A stretch of DNA of 64,000 nt, taken from Tenacibaculum sp. SZ-18 (lineage in GTDB: Bacteria; Bacteroidota; Bacteroidia; Flavobacteriales; Flavobacteriaceae). A model generated the notes under the pieces. It did not search any database, was not told where the DNA came from, and saw only the letters and a program-made list of their open reading frames with translations. The position numbers were made by a program, and so were the translations under genes. Positions within the stretch are counted from its first letter, which is position 1. Every line of letters starts with the position of its first letter. Shown here in pieces: positions 8,251-14,792 of the stretch. Where the stretch lies: the NCBI RefSeq assembly GCF_002813915.1, contig NZ_CP019335.1, positions 1,843,777 through 1,907,776 of the forward strand, written 5' to 3'.

Positions 8251-8802
8251 TTAATTTTTAAACTGTATAAATTTACTAGGAACTTGATCTGTTAACCAAA
8301 CCCCATTCTTAGATTTATAAAATTCGTAACCTTCACGAAACATCCAACCTGAGTTGATCACTAAGATTATTGGTTTTCCTCTTCTGCTTCCAACTTTTGT
8401 GGCTGTTATTACATCTTCACTTAAATGTACATGTTGTCTGTTCATTTTTTGAAGACCATTTGTTTTTATAGATTCTAAAAACTTTTCAACGGTTCCATGA
8501 TATAAATTTTCTGGCGGCTCGATAGCTTCAAACTCTAGATTTACATTCTTAATCGAATGACCTTGATTCGCTCTAATTTTAGATTTATCTTCATTAAAAC
8601 TAAAACGTTGTTTATCATTTTCCGCTACCACTTTTTCTAAATCTGATATCGAAAAATGCATTCGTCTTTTTTTCGATTTATCAATTAATTCCTCAACATC
8701 TGCCCATCCATTTTCATCTAAATTTAAACCAATTGTTTCTGGTTGATGTCGTAACAGCAGACTTAGAAATTTACTTATTCTTTTTATTTCTTTTTCGTTC
8801 AT
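8251..8802 (-). CDS. kptA: RNA 2'-phosphotransferase (Tpt1/KptA)
   Basis: KptA transfers an internal RNA 2'-phosphate to NAD+, releasing nicotinamide and ADP-ribose 1'',2''-cyclic phosphate. The 183 residues show the winged-helix lobe LSLLLRHQPETIGLNLDENGW, then IRANQGHSI, LYHGT, QHVHLSEDVITA and GRRGKPIILVI, giving the Arg-His-Arg-Arg active-site set. Bacteria have no obvious tRNA-splicing substrate, so the role is unclear. Here it sits with ADP-ribose processing and nicotinamide salvage genes that could use both of its by-products. The start overlaps the end of the upstream unknown gene by 32 bases. No RNA ligase is present in the window. Confidence 0.95.
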   Translation of the reverse strand: MNEKEIKRISKFLSLLLRHQPETIGLNLDENGWADVEELIDKSKKRRMHFSISDLEKVVAENDKQRFSFNEDKSKIRANQGHSIKNVNLEFEAIEPPENLYHGTVEKFLESIKTNGLQKMNRQHVHLSEDVITATKVGSRRGKPIILVINSGWMFREGYEFYKSKNGVWLTDQVPSKFIQFKN

Positions 8803-9256
8803 CTTTTTCTTTTATTTTATCCCAATATTTATCGAGATCTCTTTTGTTCTTAATTTTATATCCACTTATATAATGTACTCCTTTACCAGACTTGAAGGAT
8901 TCAGTTAAATTTTTATAGAACATTCTATTCCCTTCATCTATAGAGGTAATTTCAACTCCTTTAATTTCTCTAATCTGATTATACATTAAAGATTCCCACA
9001 ATTTCGAATCTTTATAATCTAAATTGAAATATAGAATTGGTTTTACACCTTCCTCAATTCTTATAAATGAAATTATTTCTTCGATCATTTTGCTCTTTTC
9101 CCTATTGGAAAGTTTAAATTCAACTAGATAATCTAGAAATATTAATACATCAGTACTATCTCCACAATAAATTTGATACTGTCTATTTTTATACTTATAA
9201 AGTATGTTATCTTTCCGATATGTAAATTTTATATGTGAAAAATCATTTGAAGTCAT
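8771..9256 (-). CDS. Unrecognised 161-residue island protein
   Basis: I do not recognise this protein. It starts at ATG 9256 ([16 protein letters not shown]), overlapping the upstream macrodomain gene by 14 bases. It overlaps kptA downstream by 32 bases, so it is embedded in a translationally coupled block. No signal peptide or membrane segment is seen. It has a predicted beta-strand-rich start (ILYKYKNRQYQIYCGD), a helical middle (FLDYLVEFKLSNREKSKMIEEIISFI), a possible beta segment KPILYFNLDYKD, then IKGVEITSID, and a very basic Lys/Arg/Asp tail (residues 140-161). An adaptor, nucleic-acid-binding or ADP-ribose-related role would all fit the context; none is shown by sequence. Confidence 0.8.
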   Translation of the reverse strand: MTSNDFSHIKFTYRKDNILYKYKNRQYQIYCGDSTDVLIFLDYLVEFKLSNREKSKMIEEIISFIRIEEGVKPILYFNLDYKDSKLWESLMYNQIREIKGVEITSIDEGNRMFYKNLTESFKSGKGVHYISGYKIKNKRDLDKYWDKIKEKDERKRNKKNK

Positions 9257-9716
9257 AAACAATAACCTCTAAACTATTATCGCTAAGATTCTTTTTTAAA
9301 ATAGGTTCTATATGTTCCCACTTTCCTCCTGCCAAACCACAACCAATTCTTGGCATGTGGACAGATGCATTTAATTCATTTGCTTTTTTCGCAACTATTT
9401 CCATTCCTAAATTAATAGCTTCATATCGAACTGGTGGATTTCCAAATTCATCTTTTCTTATTTTTCGTTGACCAATTAAATTTGCCACCCATAAATTGTC
9501 TTCCACTTGTACAAATTGAACTTTACCTAATTCAAAATTCTCTCCAGACTTATACCATTCTCTATACTTTTGTTCCGGTTCTGGCCAACACTTTGAAATA
9601 GCTACAACAAATCCTTTTCCCCAGCGTCCTATATCATTACATACATGAACTATAATTTTATTCTCTTTACCTTGAGGTTGTGTTGCATCTCCTTCTATAT
9701 ATTTAATTTCCTTCAT
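9243..9716 (-). CDS. Macrodomain protein, TARG1/DarG/Poa1p-like
   Basis: This 157-residue single macrodomain belongs to the ALC1/TARG1-like branch. Visible are [26 protein letters not shown] with the ligand Asn and Gly-rich loop, [23 protein letters not shown], and [16 protein letters not shown] with the phosphate loop. Relatives hydrolyse ADP-ribose esters, remove ADP-ribose from thymidine (DarG), or dephosphorylate ADP-ribose 1''-phosphate (yeast Poa1p). The last activity would act directly downstream of KptA. The start overlaps the stop of the upstream MacroD gene as ATGA, and its end overlaps the unknown gene by 14 bases, indicating a tight operon. Confidence 0.9.
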   Translation of the reverse strand: MKEIKYIEGDATQPQGKENKIIVHVCNDIGRWGKGFVVAISKCWPEPEQKYREWYKSGENFELGKVQFVQVEDNLWVANLIGQRKIRKDEFGNPPVRYEAINLGMEIVAKKANELNASVHMPRIGCGLAGGKWEHIEPILKKNLSDNSLEVIVYDFK

Positions 9717-10225
9717 TCTTTTTCTAAATAATTTTTATAAACCGTATAATTCTCATCATCAAAACAGACAAAAATCACCTTTTCTAAAACTGCATTCTCT
9801 TTAACCGTTTTTATGGCAATTTGAGCAGCTAATTCTTTTGGAAACTTATAGATCCCAGTACTTATATTGGGAAATGCTATACTTATAAAATTATTCTCTT
9901 TAGCAAGTTCTAAACTATTCTTGTAACAGTTAGCCAATAATTCTTTTTCTTTTTCTAATCGTTGACCTCCATTATATACTGGCCCGACGGTATGAATTAC
10001 TTTTTTTGCTGGCAAATTACCCGCTGTTGTGATAACCGCTTCTCCTGTTTTACATTTTCCCTGTCTATTTCTAATTTTCTGACAATCTTCAAGAATTTTT
10101 GGTCCACCAGCTCTATGAATTGCTCCGTCTACACCTCCTCCTCCGAGTAAACTTGAATTAGCAGCATTGACAATCACATCAACTTCAACTTTTGTAATAT
10201 CGCCTTGTATTACTTCTATTTTCAT
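9713..10225 (-). CDS. Macrodomain ADP-ribose hydrolase, MacroD/YmdB type
   Basis: The 170 residues contain [35 protein letters not shown] (catalytic loop with Asp and Gly run), [22 protein letters not shown] and [14 protein letters not shown], all standard for MacroD/YmdB. These enzymes deacetylate O-acetyl-ADP-ribose and remove mono-ADP-ribose from acidic side chains. It complements the TARG1-like enzyme encoded next, which has a different specificity. The ATGA overlap with the next gene implies co-translation. Identification is secure; the physiological target is not known. Confidence 0.95.
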   Translation of the reverse strand: MKIEVIQGDITKVEVDVIVNAANSSLLGGGGVDGAIHRAGGPKILEDCQKIRNRQGKCKTGEAVITTAGNLPAKKVIHTVGPVYNGGQRLEKEKELLANCYKNSLELAKENNFISIAFPNISTGIYKFPKELAAQIAIKTVKENAVLEKVIFVCFDDENYTVYKNYLEKE

Positions 10226-10246
10226 GATTCATATTTTTTTCCTTCT

Positions 10247-10882
10247 CTATTTCAACTTCAAAAACTTATTAACTTCATCACTTGATGATATATATGGTCT
10301 TTCCGCTGGTATGATTAGTTTATCCAATTCTTTAGCTAAAACAAATTGATACTGTTCTCTAACAAATTCAGATACATCTTCGATTTCTAAAATATCTTCC
10401 TTTGCATACTTGATAATCTCTTCATTCCGTATTCCGATTTGAATCGCTCTTCTTTCTAATTTTCCTCCGTATGGATTGTGATCTGGGTCCCACTGTAATC
10501 GAATAGATGAATTCTTAACATGATGTTGCCAATCATCCCAATCTCTATATAATTCTGACTGAAAACTAGAATAAACTGCCTGACTTAAATATCTTTCGAA
10601 TGCTTCGCGTTTTAAATGGATTGCCAAAACAACTTCTTGTCCTACTTTTGTTGCCCAACCATTTCGATACATCATCCAAAGAAAGTTAGGCTTAATCCAA
10701 GTCATTCTTGTGTATTTAAAAGGCCCTCCAAAAAATTGATTTTTTGTTGCGAAATTTCCTATTTCTGGTCTGTATGATTGATATACAATTACTTTTTCTT
10801 CATCATATTGAGCCATAATGTGGTATCCATTTTGTGGCCACTCTTTTAATTGTTCTGAATATTTCTTTAATATCAATTTCAT
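10247..10882 (-). CDS. DUF4291 family protein
   Basis: The 211 residues match the DUF4291 pattern as I remember it: IMAQYDEEKVIVYQSYRP, IGNFATKNQFFGGPFKYTRMTWIKPNFLWMMYRNGWA, VLAIHLKREAF, and VRLQWDPDHxP-like IRLQWDPDHNPYGGKLERRAIQIG. The YQSYRP and MTWIKP...MMYRxGW blocks are strongly conserved in the family and suggest an enzyme active site, but no activity is established to my knowledge. It has no signal peptide. It lies between prs and the macrodomain genes, 24 bases after prs and 21 bases before the MacroD start. Context suggests a step involving NAD+, ADP-ribose or RNA. Confidence 0.85.
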   Translation of the reverse strand: MKLILKKYSEQLKEWPQNGYHIMAQYDEEKVIVYQSYRPEIGNFATKNQFFGGPFKYTRMTWIKPNFLWMMYRNGWATKVGQEVVLAIHLKREAFERYLSQAVYSSFQSELYRDWDDWQHHVKNSSIRLQWDPDHNPYGGKLERRAIQIGIRNEEIIKYAKEDILEIEDVSEFVREQYQFVLAKELDKLIIPAERPYISSSDEVNKFLKLK

Positions 10883-10906
10883 AATTCTTCTTTTTAATTT
10901 TCTTTA

Positions 10907-11737
10907 CTAATTCAATAAATCCATCAATTTAATTTGATCAATTCCCTCTACATCTCTAAAACTATCCGTTGTGAAAATTTGCGTAAAATGTTCCTGTAAA
11001 CTTTCGACTCCCTTGCTAAAAATTCCGTGACTTACGGCTAAATACAAATCACCAGCATTTTTCTTTTTCAATTCCTCTGCAAGTCCCATAAACGTTCCTC
11101 CACCATCACAAATATCGTCCACTATTAAACAGTCTTTTCCTTGTAAATCTTCTTCATATACTTTAAAACCTTCTAATTTTCCGTTAGTAACATTCCTCTT
11201 TTTAGAACATTCAATCACAGCAATTCCCCCTAAATATTCTGATACTTTATAAATCTTTTTCAATGCTCCTCCATCTGGAGAAATTAACAACACTTCTTTT
11301 CCTATTTTTTGAATAACCTTTTCTATAAACTTGTAATTTGTAACGACTTCACAATTATCTAATACTGCTGGCGTAACTTCCGAATGTGGGTCAAAAACTA
11401 TTACTTTATCTACACATAAGTCATTTAATATCTCTGCATACACTTTTACTGTTAAAGGTTCTCCTGGAATCATAACTCTATCTTGTCTTGCTCCTGGAAA
11501 ATAGGGTATAAACACATTGATAATAGAAACACCACTTCTCCTTAAAGCATCAACAGTACAAATCAACAATCCAAAATCATTAAATGATGTAATTCTTGTT
11601 GTAACGATAACTTCAGAAATATCCTTTACATCTGTTTTAATTTTAATGTGCGGTTCACCTCCTGAAAAGACAAAAGATTCAAAATCAATTTGGTTTGCTC
11701 CAAGCGGATGAAAAGATGTATCTAAATTTATAATCAT
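10907..11737 (-). CDS. prs: Ribose-phosphate pyrophosphokinase-like protein (Prs family)
   Basis: Prs makes PRPP from ribose 5-phosphate and ATP, the co-substrate of NadV. The protein shows the two phosphoribosyltransferase-fold domains: PYFPGARQDRVMIPGEPLTVK (residues 78-98) with the ATP-loop RQD, VIVFDPHSE (113-120) with the metal-binding His, and the PRPP loop VDDICDGGGT (206-215). At 276 residues it is clearly shorter than housekeeping Prs (about 315), and the loop has Gly-Gly where VDDMIDTGGT is usual, so it is a divergent, NadV-associated type. The start is ATG 11737; an upstream in-frame start at 11785 would translate through the promoter and operator. A phage-like version making ADP-ribose pyrophosphate (Adps of NARP1) is an alternative. 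Confidence 0.88.
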   Translation of the reverse strand: MIINLDTSFHPLGANQIDFESFVFSGGEPHIKIKTDVKDISEVIVTTRITSFNDFGLLICTVDALRRSGVSIINVFIPYFPGARQDRVMIPGEPLTVKVYAEILNDLCVDKVIVFDPHSEVTPAVLDNCEVVTNYKFIEKVIQKIGKEVLLISPDGGALKKIYKVSEYLGGIAVIECSKKRNVTNGKLEGFKVYEEDLQGKDCLIVDDICDGGGTFMGLAEELKKKNAGDLYLAVSHGIFSKGVESLQEHFTQIFTTDSFRDVEGIDQIKLMDLLN

Positions 11738-11740
11738 TTT

Positions 11741-11756
11741 TGTGTTATTTTTACGC
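11741..11756. promoter_or_regulatory. NrtR-type operator, prs proximal box
   Basis: TGTGTTATTTTTACGC, with outer arms TTTTGTGT and ACGCAAAA, matches TGYGTNNNNTTTACRC. It sits directly downstream of the -7 element (sharing base 11756) and 4 bases before the prs ATG. Confidence 0.75.
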
Positions 11757-11787
11757 AAAACTAAAACATAAAAACAGACTGACAAAA
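11756..11787 (-). promoter_or_regulatory. prs operon promoter, TTTTG-N19-TAGTTTTG
   Basis: On the minus strand TTTTG (11787-11783) and TAGTTTTG (11763-11756) are 19 bases apart, a perfect Bacteroidota promoter. It probably drives prs and the ten genes down to 5897. Operator boxes flank it on both sides. Confidence 0.78.
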
Positions 11788-11792
11788 TATTT

Positions 11793-11808
11793 TGTGTAAA
11801 ATTTACAC
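11793..11808. promoter_or_regulatory. NrtR-type operator, prs distal box
   Basis: TGTGTAAAATTTACAC contains a perfect inverted repeat GTGTAAA-A-TTTACAC (11794-11808). It lies 6 bases upstream of the -33 element and 52 bp from the proximal box, overlapping the nrtR stop codon. Confidence 0.78.
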
Positions 11809-12492
11809 TATCTTAATTTCAAAATGAAATCCGTCGTTAAGTAATTGATTGTATTTTTGATTATTAAACTTAAACAGTTTGGCAGGACGACCACTACCCT
11901 TTTGATAAATTTTATCAGTTTCTTCAACAATTTCAAAACTTAAAATTTTCTTACGAAAATTTCTACGATCGATTTTATGGTCGAGTATTGTAGTATAAAG
12001 GTTTTCTAAATCCGAGAATGGAAACTCTTTATTAAGTAAATCAAAACCAATAGGTTGATATTGTAGCTTCGCTTTTAACCTCTCCTTAGCAATATTAAGA
12101 ATTGTTCCATGGTCAAAGGCTAAATCAGGAAGTTCTTTCACAGGAAACCACTGCACTTCTTTTGCATCCGTAGCTGCCTGAATTTGAAAATGATTTGGTC
12201 TTACTAATCCGAAATAACTCACAGAAACTACTCTATTTCTTGGATCTCTTCCTGGTTTTCCAAAGGTATATAACTGTTCTAAATAATCAATCTGAACACC
12301 TGTTTCTTCTTTAAGTTCACGAGTTACAGCAGTTTCTAAGGATTCATTGTCCATAACCAAACCACCAGGTAATGCCCAACTATCTTTAAAAGGTTCTACA
12401 CCTCTTTTAATTAATAAAACTGAAAGTTGTTTTGCGTCATAACCAAATACAACGGCATCAACTGCTACTTTAATATCTTGAATTGCAGGCAT
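11803..12492 (-). CDS. nrtR: NrtR-type Nudix transcriptional regulator
   Basis: NrtR proteins pair an N-terminal Nudix domain that binds ADP-ribose with a C-terminal winged helix that represses NAD genes. The 229 residues show an intact Nudix box: G44, E50, R58-E59-L60, E62-E63, G65-V66 (GX5EX7REUXEEXGU), so catalysis may be retained, unlike some regulators of the family. The C-terminal segment HKIDRRNFRKKILSFE and GSGRPAKLFKFN (about 170-215) is the DNA-binding part. The gene is followed directly by the prs promoter and has its own box at 12498-12513, consistent with autoregulation and control of prs and nadV. ADP-ribose as the inducer is family knowledge, not visible here. Confidence 0.92.
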   Translation of the reverse strand: MPAIQDIKVAVDAVVFGYDAKQLSVLLIKRGVEPFKDSWALPGGLVMDNESLETAVTRELKEETGVQIDYLEQLYTFGKPGRDPRNRVVSVSYFGLVRPNHFQIQAATDAKEVQWFPVKELPDLAFDHGTILNIAKERLKAKLQYQPIGFDLLNKEFPFSDLENLYTTILDHKIDRRNFRKKILSFEIVEETDKIYQKGSGRPAKLFKFNNQKYNQLLNDGFHFEIKIV

Positions 12493-12497
12493 TTTTT

Positions 12498-12520
12498 TGT
12501 GTTTAGTTTACACAAAACTA
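12498..12520. promoter_or_regulatory. NrtR-type operator and -7 element of nrtR
   Basis: TGTGTTTAGTTTACAC (12498-12513) lies within arms TTTTGTGT / ACACAAAA (12495-12517). The -7 element TAGTTTTG (12520-12513 on the minus strand) shares its last base with the box, the same geometry as at prs and nadV. I see no good -33 TTTG and no second box 52 bp away. Confidence 0.68.
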
Positions 12521-12527
12521 CAAATAA

Positions 12528-13241
12528 TTATGATAAAGTTTCCTTGGTTATTTCAGTTTCTGTAACCAATTCTATTGCCTCCTTATCTCTTCTAAACAAT
12601 CTGGCAGATAGTCCTCCTTTAAGTTTAATCTCATTATTAAAAACTTCTAACCAACTTCCTTCACGTAAACCTAAAACTGGACTTTCATTGAAAACATGAA
12701 ATTCTTTAATTCTTGTTTCTCTGGTTTCACCCATATGTTTAGAAGATGGATCTGGATCTAAATAATGTGCATTAATATTGAACGGGATAAATCCCATCGT
12801 ATCAAAACTTGGTGGATAAACAATTGGCATATCATTCGTATTCATCATTGTAATTCCACAGATATTACTTCCCGCACTTGTTCCTAAATATGGTGTTCCT
12901 GCCTCAACAACTTTCCTCAATGAGTCAATTACATCATTTTTATACAATTGATTAACCAACTCAAATGTATTTCCTCCCCCCGTGAAAATAGCTTCCGCAT
13001 TTGAAACGGCTTCTTTTGGATTATCATACTCATGAATTCCTTTAACTTCTTTATCAATCTTACCAAAAGCTTCTCTAGCTTTTTCTGTATAAGTATCATA
13101 AGAAATACCACTTGGTCTTGCATAAGGGATAAATAATATTTTTTCTACATTACAAAAAAATGATATTAATTCTGGTAGAAGATATTCTAAATAACCACTT
13201 CCGTGAACTGTTGAAGTACTAGCAATGATAATTCGTTTCAT
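12528..13241 (-). CDS. pepE: Peptidase E (alpha-aspartyl dipeptidase, S51)
   Basis: Peptidase E hydrolyses dipeptides with N-terminal Asp in the cytosol. The 237 residues contain IFTGGGNTFELV (oxyanion region), GTSAGS with the nucleophile Ser122, and INAHYLDP with His159, matching the Ser-His-Glu arrangement of S51. Length is typical. It is encoded upstream of nrtR on the same strand, 35 bases away, but nrtR has its own operator, so membership in the NAD island is uncertain. Only a degenerate half-site (TTTACA at 13257-13262) lies near its start. Confidence 0.93.
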   Translation of the reverse strand: MKRIIIASTSTVHGSGYLEYLLPELISFFCNVEKILFIPYARPSGISYDTYTEKAREAFGKIDKEVKGIHEYDNPKEAVSNAEAIFTGGGNTFELVNQLYKNDVIDSLRKVVEAGTPYLGTSAGSNICGITMMNTNDMPIVYPPSFDTMGFIPFNINAHYLDPDPSSKHMGETRETRIKEFHVFNESPVLGLREGSWLEVFNNEIKLKGGLSARLFRRDKEAIELVTETEITKETLS

Positions 13242-13314
13242 TTGTATTTGATTTGGTTTACAGACAAAAATATTAAAAAGCTATCTTTGTAAAACGAGTA
13301 AAAAATTATAAATC

Positions 13315-13872
13315 ATGAAAAAAGTTTACGTAACACTTGTGTTCCTGATTTTTTTATTGGCCTGCACGGAAAATAAGGAAAATACAAATCTGGATGTTGA
13401 AATAAGTGACATTGTTGGTGAATGGGAATTAGTTGAATTTCTATTAGATGGAAACTATACTGATGAAACACTTGATCTGCCTATAAATACCGAAATTTCT
13501 GCAGTTGGTTCAGATTACGATTTTACCATTACATTTACTAATAACCCGAAAGATGTAACTGCAATAGGAAGTTTTAATTCAACTGTAACTTATTCTTCCT
13601 TAGGATCAACAACTTCTGAATTAATAGTAATCGATACTAATGATAAACAAGAAACAGGCACATGGAATTTGATTGGAGAAGTTTTAGAAGTAATACCTTC
13701 TTCACAAACTGACATCAATTTGGAAGGTGATTTTAAAATTATTGAATTAAATGATGAAATAATGCAATTACAAATGGATATTGACCAAATCTTTGAAGGA
13801 ACTGATCAGGATGAAGCTTTCAAAATTTCAGCAAAAGGCACAACTTACCTTAAGCTTAAGAAGAAAATCTAA
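13315..13872 (+). CDS. Lipocalin-like lipoprotein
   Basis: This 185-residue protein has a lipoprotein signal peptide (MKKVYVTLVFLIFLLACTEN, lipobox LLAC with Cys17). The mature part begins with acidic linker DVEISDIVGEWELVEF, the GEWxL motif of Bacteroidota lipocalin-like beta-barrel lipoproteins. Further alternating beta strands follow (for example ELIVIDTNDKQETGTWNLIG). Such proteins bind small hydrophobic ligands or are of unknown role. TATCTTTG at 13282-13289 matches a -7 element, though no clear -33 partner is seen. It is a single gene ended by the hairpin at 13908-13940. Confidence 0.75.
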   Translation: MKKVYVTLVFLIFLLACTENKENTNLDVEISDIVGEWELVEFLLDGNYTDETLDLPINTEISAVGSDYDFTITFTNNPKDVTAIGSFNSTVTYSSLGSTTSELIVIDTNDKQETGTWNLIGEVLEVIPSSQTDINLEGDFKIIELNDEIMQLQMDIDQIFEGTDQDEAFKISAKGTTYLKLKKKI

Positions 13873-13907
13873 TTTACTTCACATTTTTTGAATTACACAA
13901 TTCTAAG

Positions 13908-13940
13908 AAAGATTCATGTAGCCATGAATCTTTTTTTATT
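13908..13940 (+). terminator. Rho-independent terminator after the lipoprotein gene
   Basis: An 11-bp stem AAAGATTCATG / CATGAATCTTT with loop TAGC is followed by a T-run, 36 bases past the stop codon. Confidence 0.85.
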
Positions 13941-14012
13941 TAACAAACATTTACATTCTCCTTAAAACTTTTTAAGAAATTCTCTTTCTTTATTTGTATA
14001 TCAACTAATTAT

Positions 14013-14792
14013 ATGCAAAAACTATTACTCAATTTTATTCTTACTCTATCAATTTCTAGTGCAATAAATGCTCAAAGGATTGAAGTTTCAGGGACTCTTA
14101 ACGATAAACTTGGTAAAGTTGCAGATGCACATATAGTGAATAAAACTTCCAATCAGGGAACTTTTTCGAAACTCAATGGAGAGTTTTCATTAAAAGTTAA
14201 ACCAAATGATATTATAGAAATAACTTCTGTTCAACATCATACAAAAGAAATTGTTTTTAATAACACATTGCTTCTAAACAATAAACTTGATATTTTTCTT
14301 TATCTAAGAGATTATTTATTGGAAGAAGTAGAAATAAAAAGAACAGATTTATCTGGTTTGTTAACTACTGATGCAAAAACTATTGGGAAGAGTGATCGAC
14401 AAGAAATGATGGAAAATTTAGGTTTGAATCCATTTCCCAAAAAAATGTCAAAAATAGATCGTGAAATAAAAACTGCGTATGCAGGTGGAGTTCAAATTGG
14501 TTTAGGAGCTATTGTCTCCTTAGATTATTTAATTAACTCTATGTCGGGGAGAATTGAGATGTTGGAAAAACAAAAAAAATTGCTTGAAAATGAAAAAAAA
14601 CTGAAGTATATCGAAAACACGTACCGCAACTACATAACTAATAACCTAAAGATAGACTCACTAGATGTGGCAAGATTTATTTTCTTCTCTCATTTTGATA
14701 AACAATTTCAAGAATCTTACAATGGAGGAGATGTTAAAATTATTTCGTTCTTAAAAAAACAAGCTGTTCTATTTAAAAAAGATTCTTTGTGA
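14013..14792 (+). CDS. Carboxypeptidase-regulatory-like secreted protein, paralogue 1 of 4
   Basis: A signal peptide (ending SSAINAQ) is followed by a CarboxypepD_reg-like beta-sandwich domain (residues about 22-110): IEVSGTLNDKLGKVADAHIVNKTSNQGTFSK and IIEITSVQHHTKEIVF. After the conserved YLLEEVEIKRTDLSG comes an alpha-helical region with a long Lys/Glu-rich helix (MLEKQKKLLENEKKL). The family is common in Flavobacteriaceae envelopes; the regulatory domain is also found at TonB-receptor N-termini, but no barrel follows here. Function is unknown. It is the first gene of a tandem set; its TGA stop overlaps the GTG start of the next gene by 4 bases. Confidence 0.8.
   Translation: MQKLLLNFILTLSISSAINAQRIEVSGTLNDKLGKVADAHIVNKTSNQGTFSKLNGEFSLKVKPNDIIEITSVQHHTKEIVFNNTLLLNNKLDIFLYLRDYLLEEVEIKRTDLSGLLTTDAKTIGKSDRQEMMENLGLNPFPKKMSKIDREIKTAYAGGVQIGLGAIVSLDYLINSMSGRIEMLEKQKKLLENEKKLKYIENTYRNYITNNLKIDSLDVARFIFFSHFDKQFQESYNGGDVKIISFLKKQAVLFKKDSL

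Noticed and set aside
12546..12569. A second operator 52 bp from the nrtR box
   Set aside because: The expected position reads as ordinary pepE coding sequence without the consensus.
13250..13265. Possible sixth NrtR box before pepE
   Set aside because: Only the half-site TTTACA matches and it sits three bases out of register with the -7 element; the left half TGYGT is absent.
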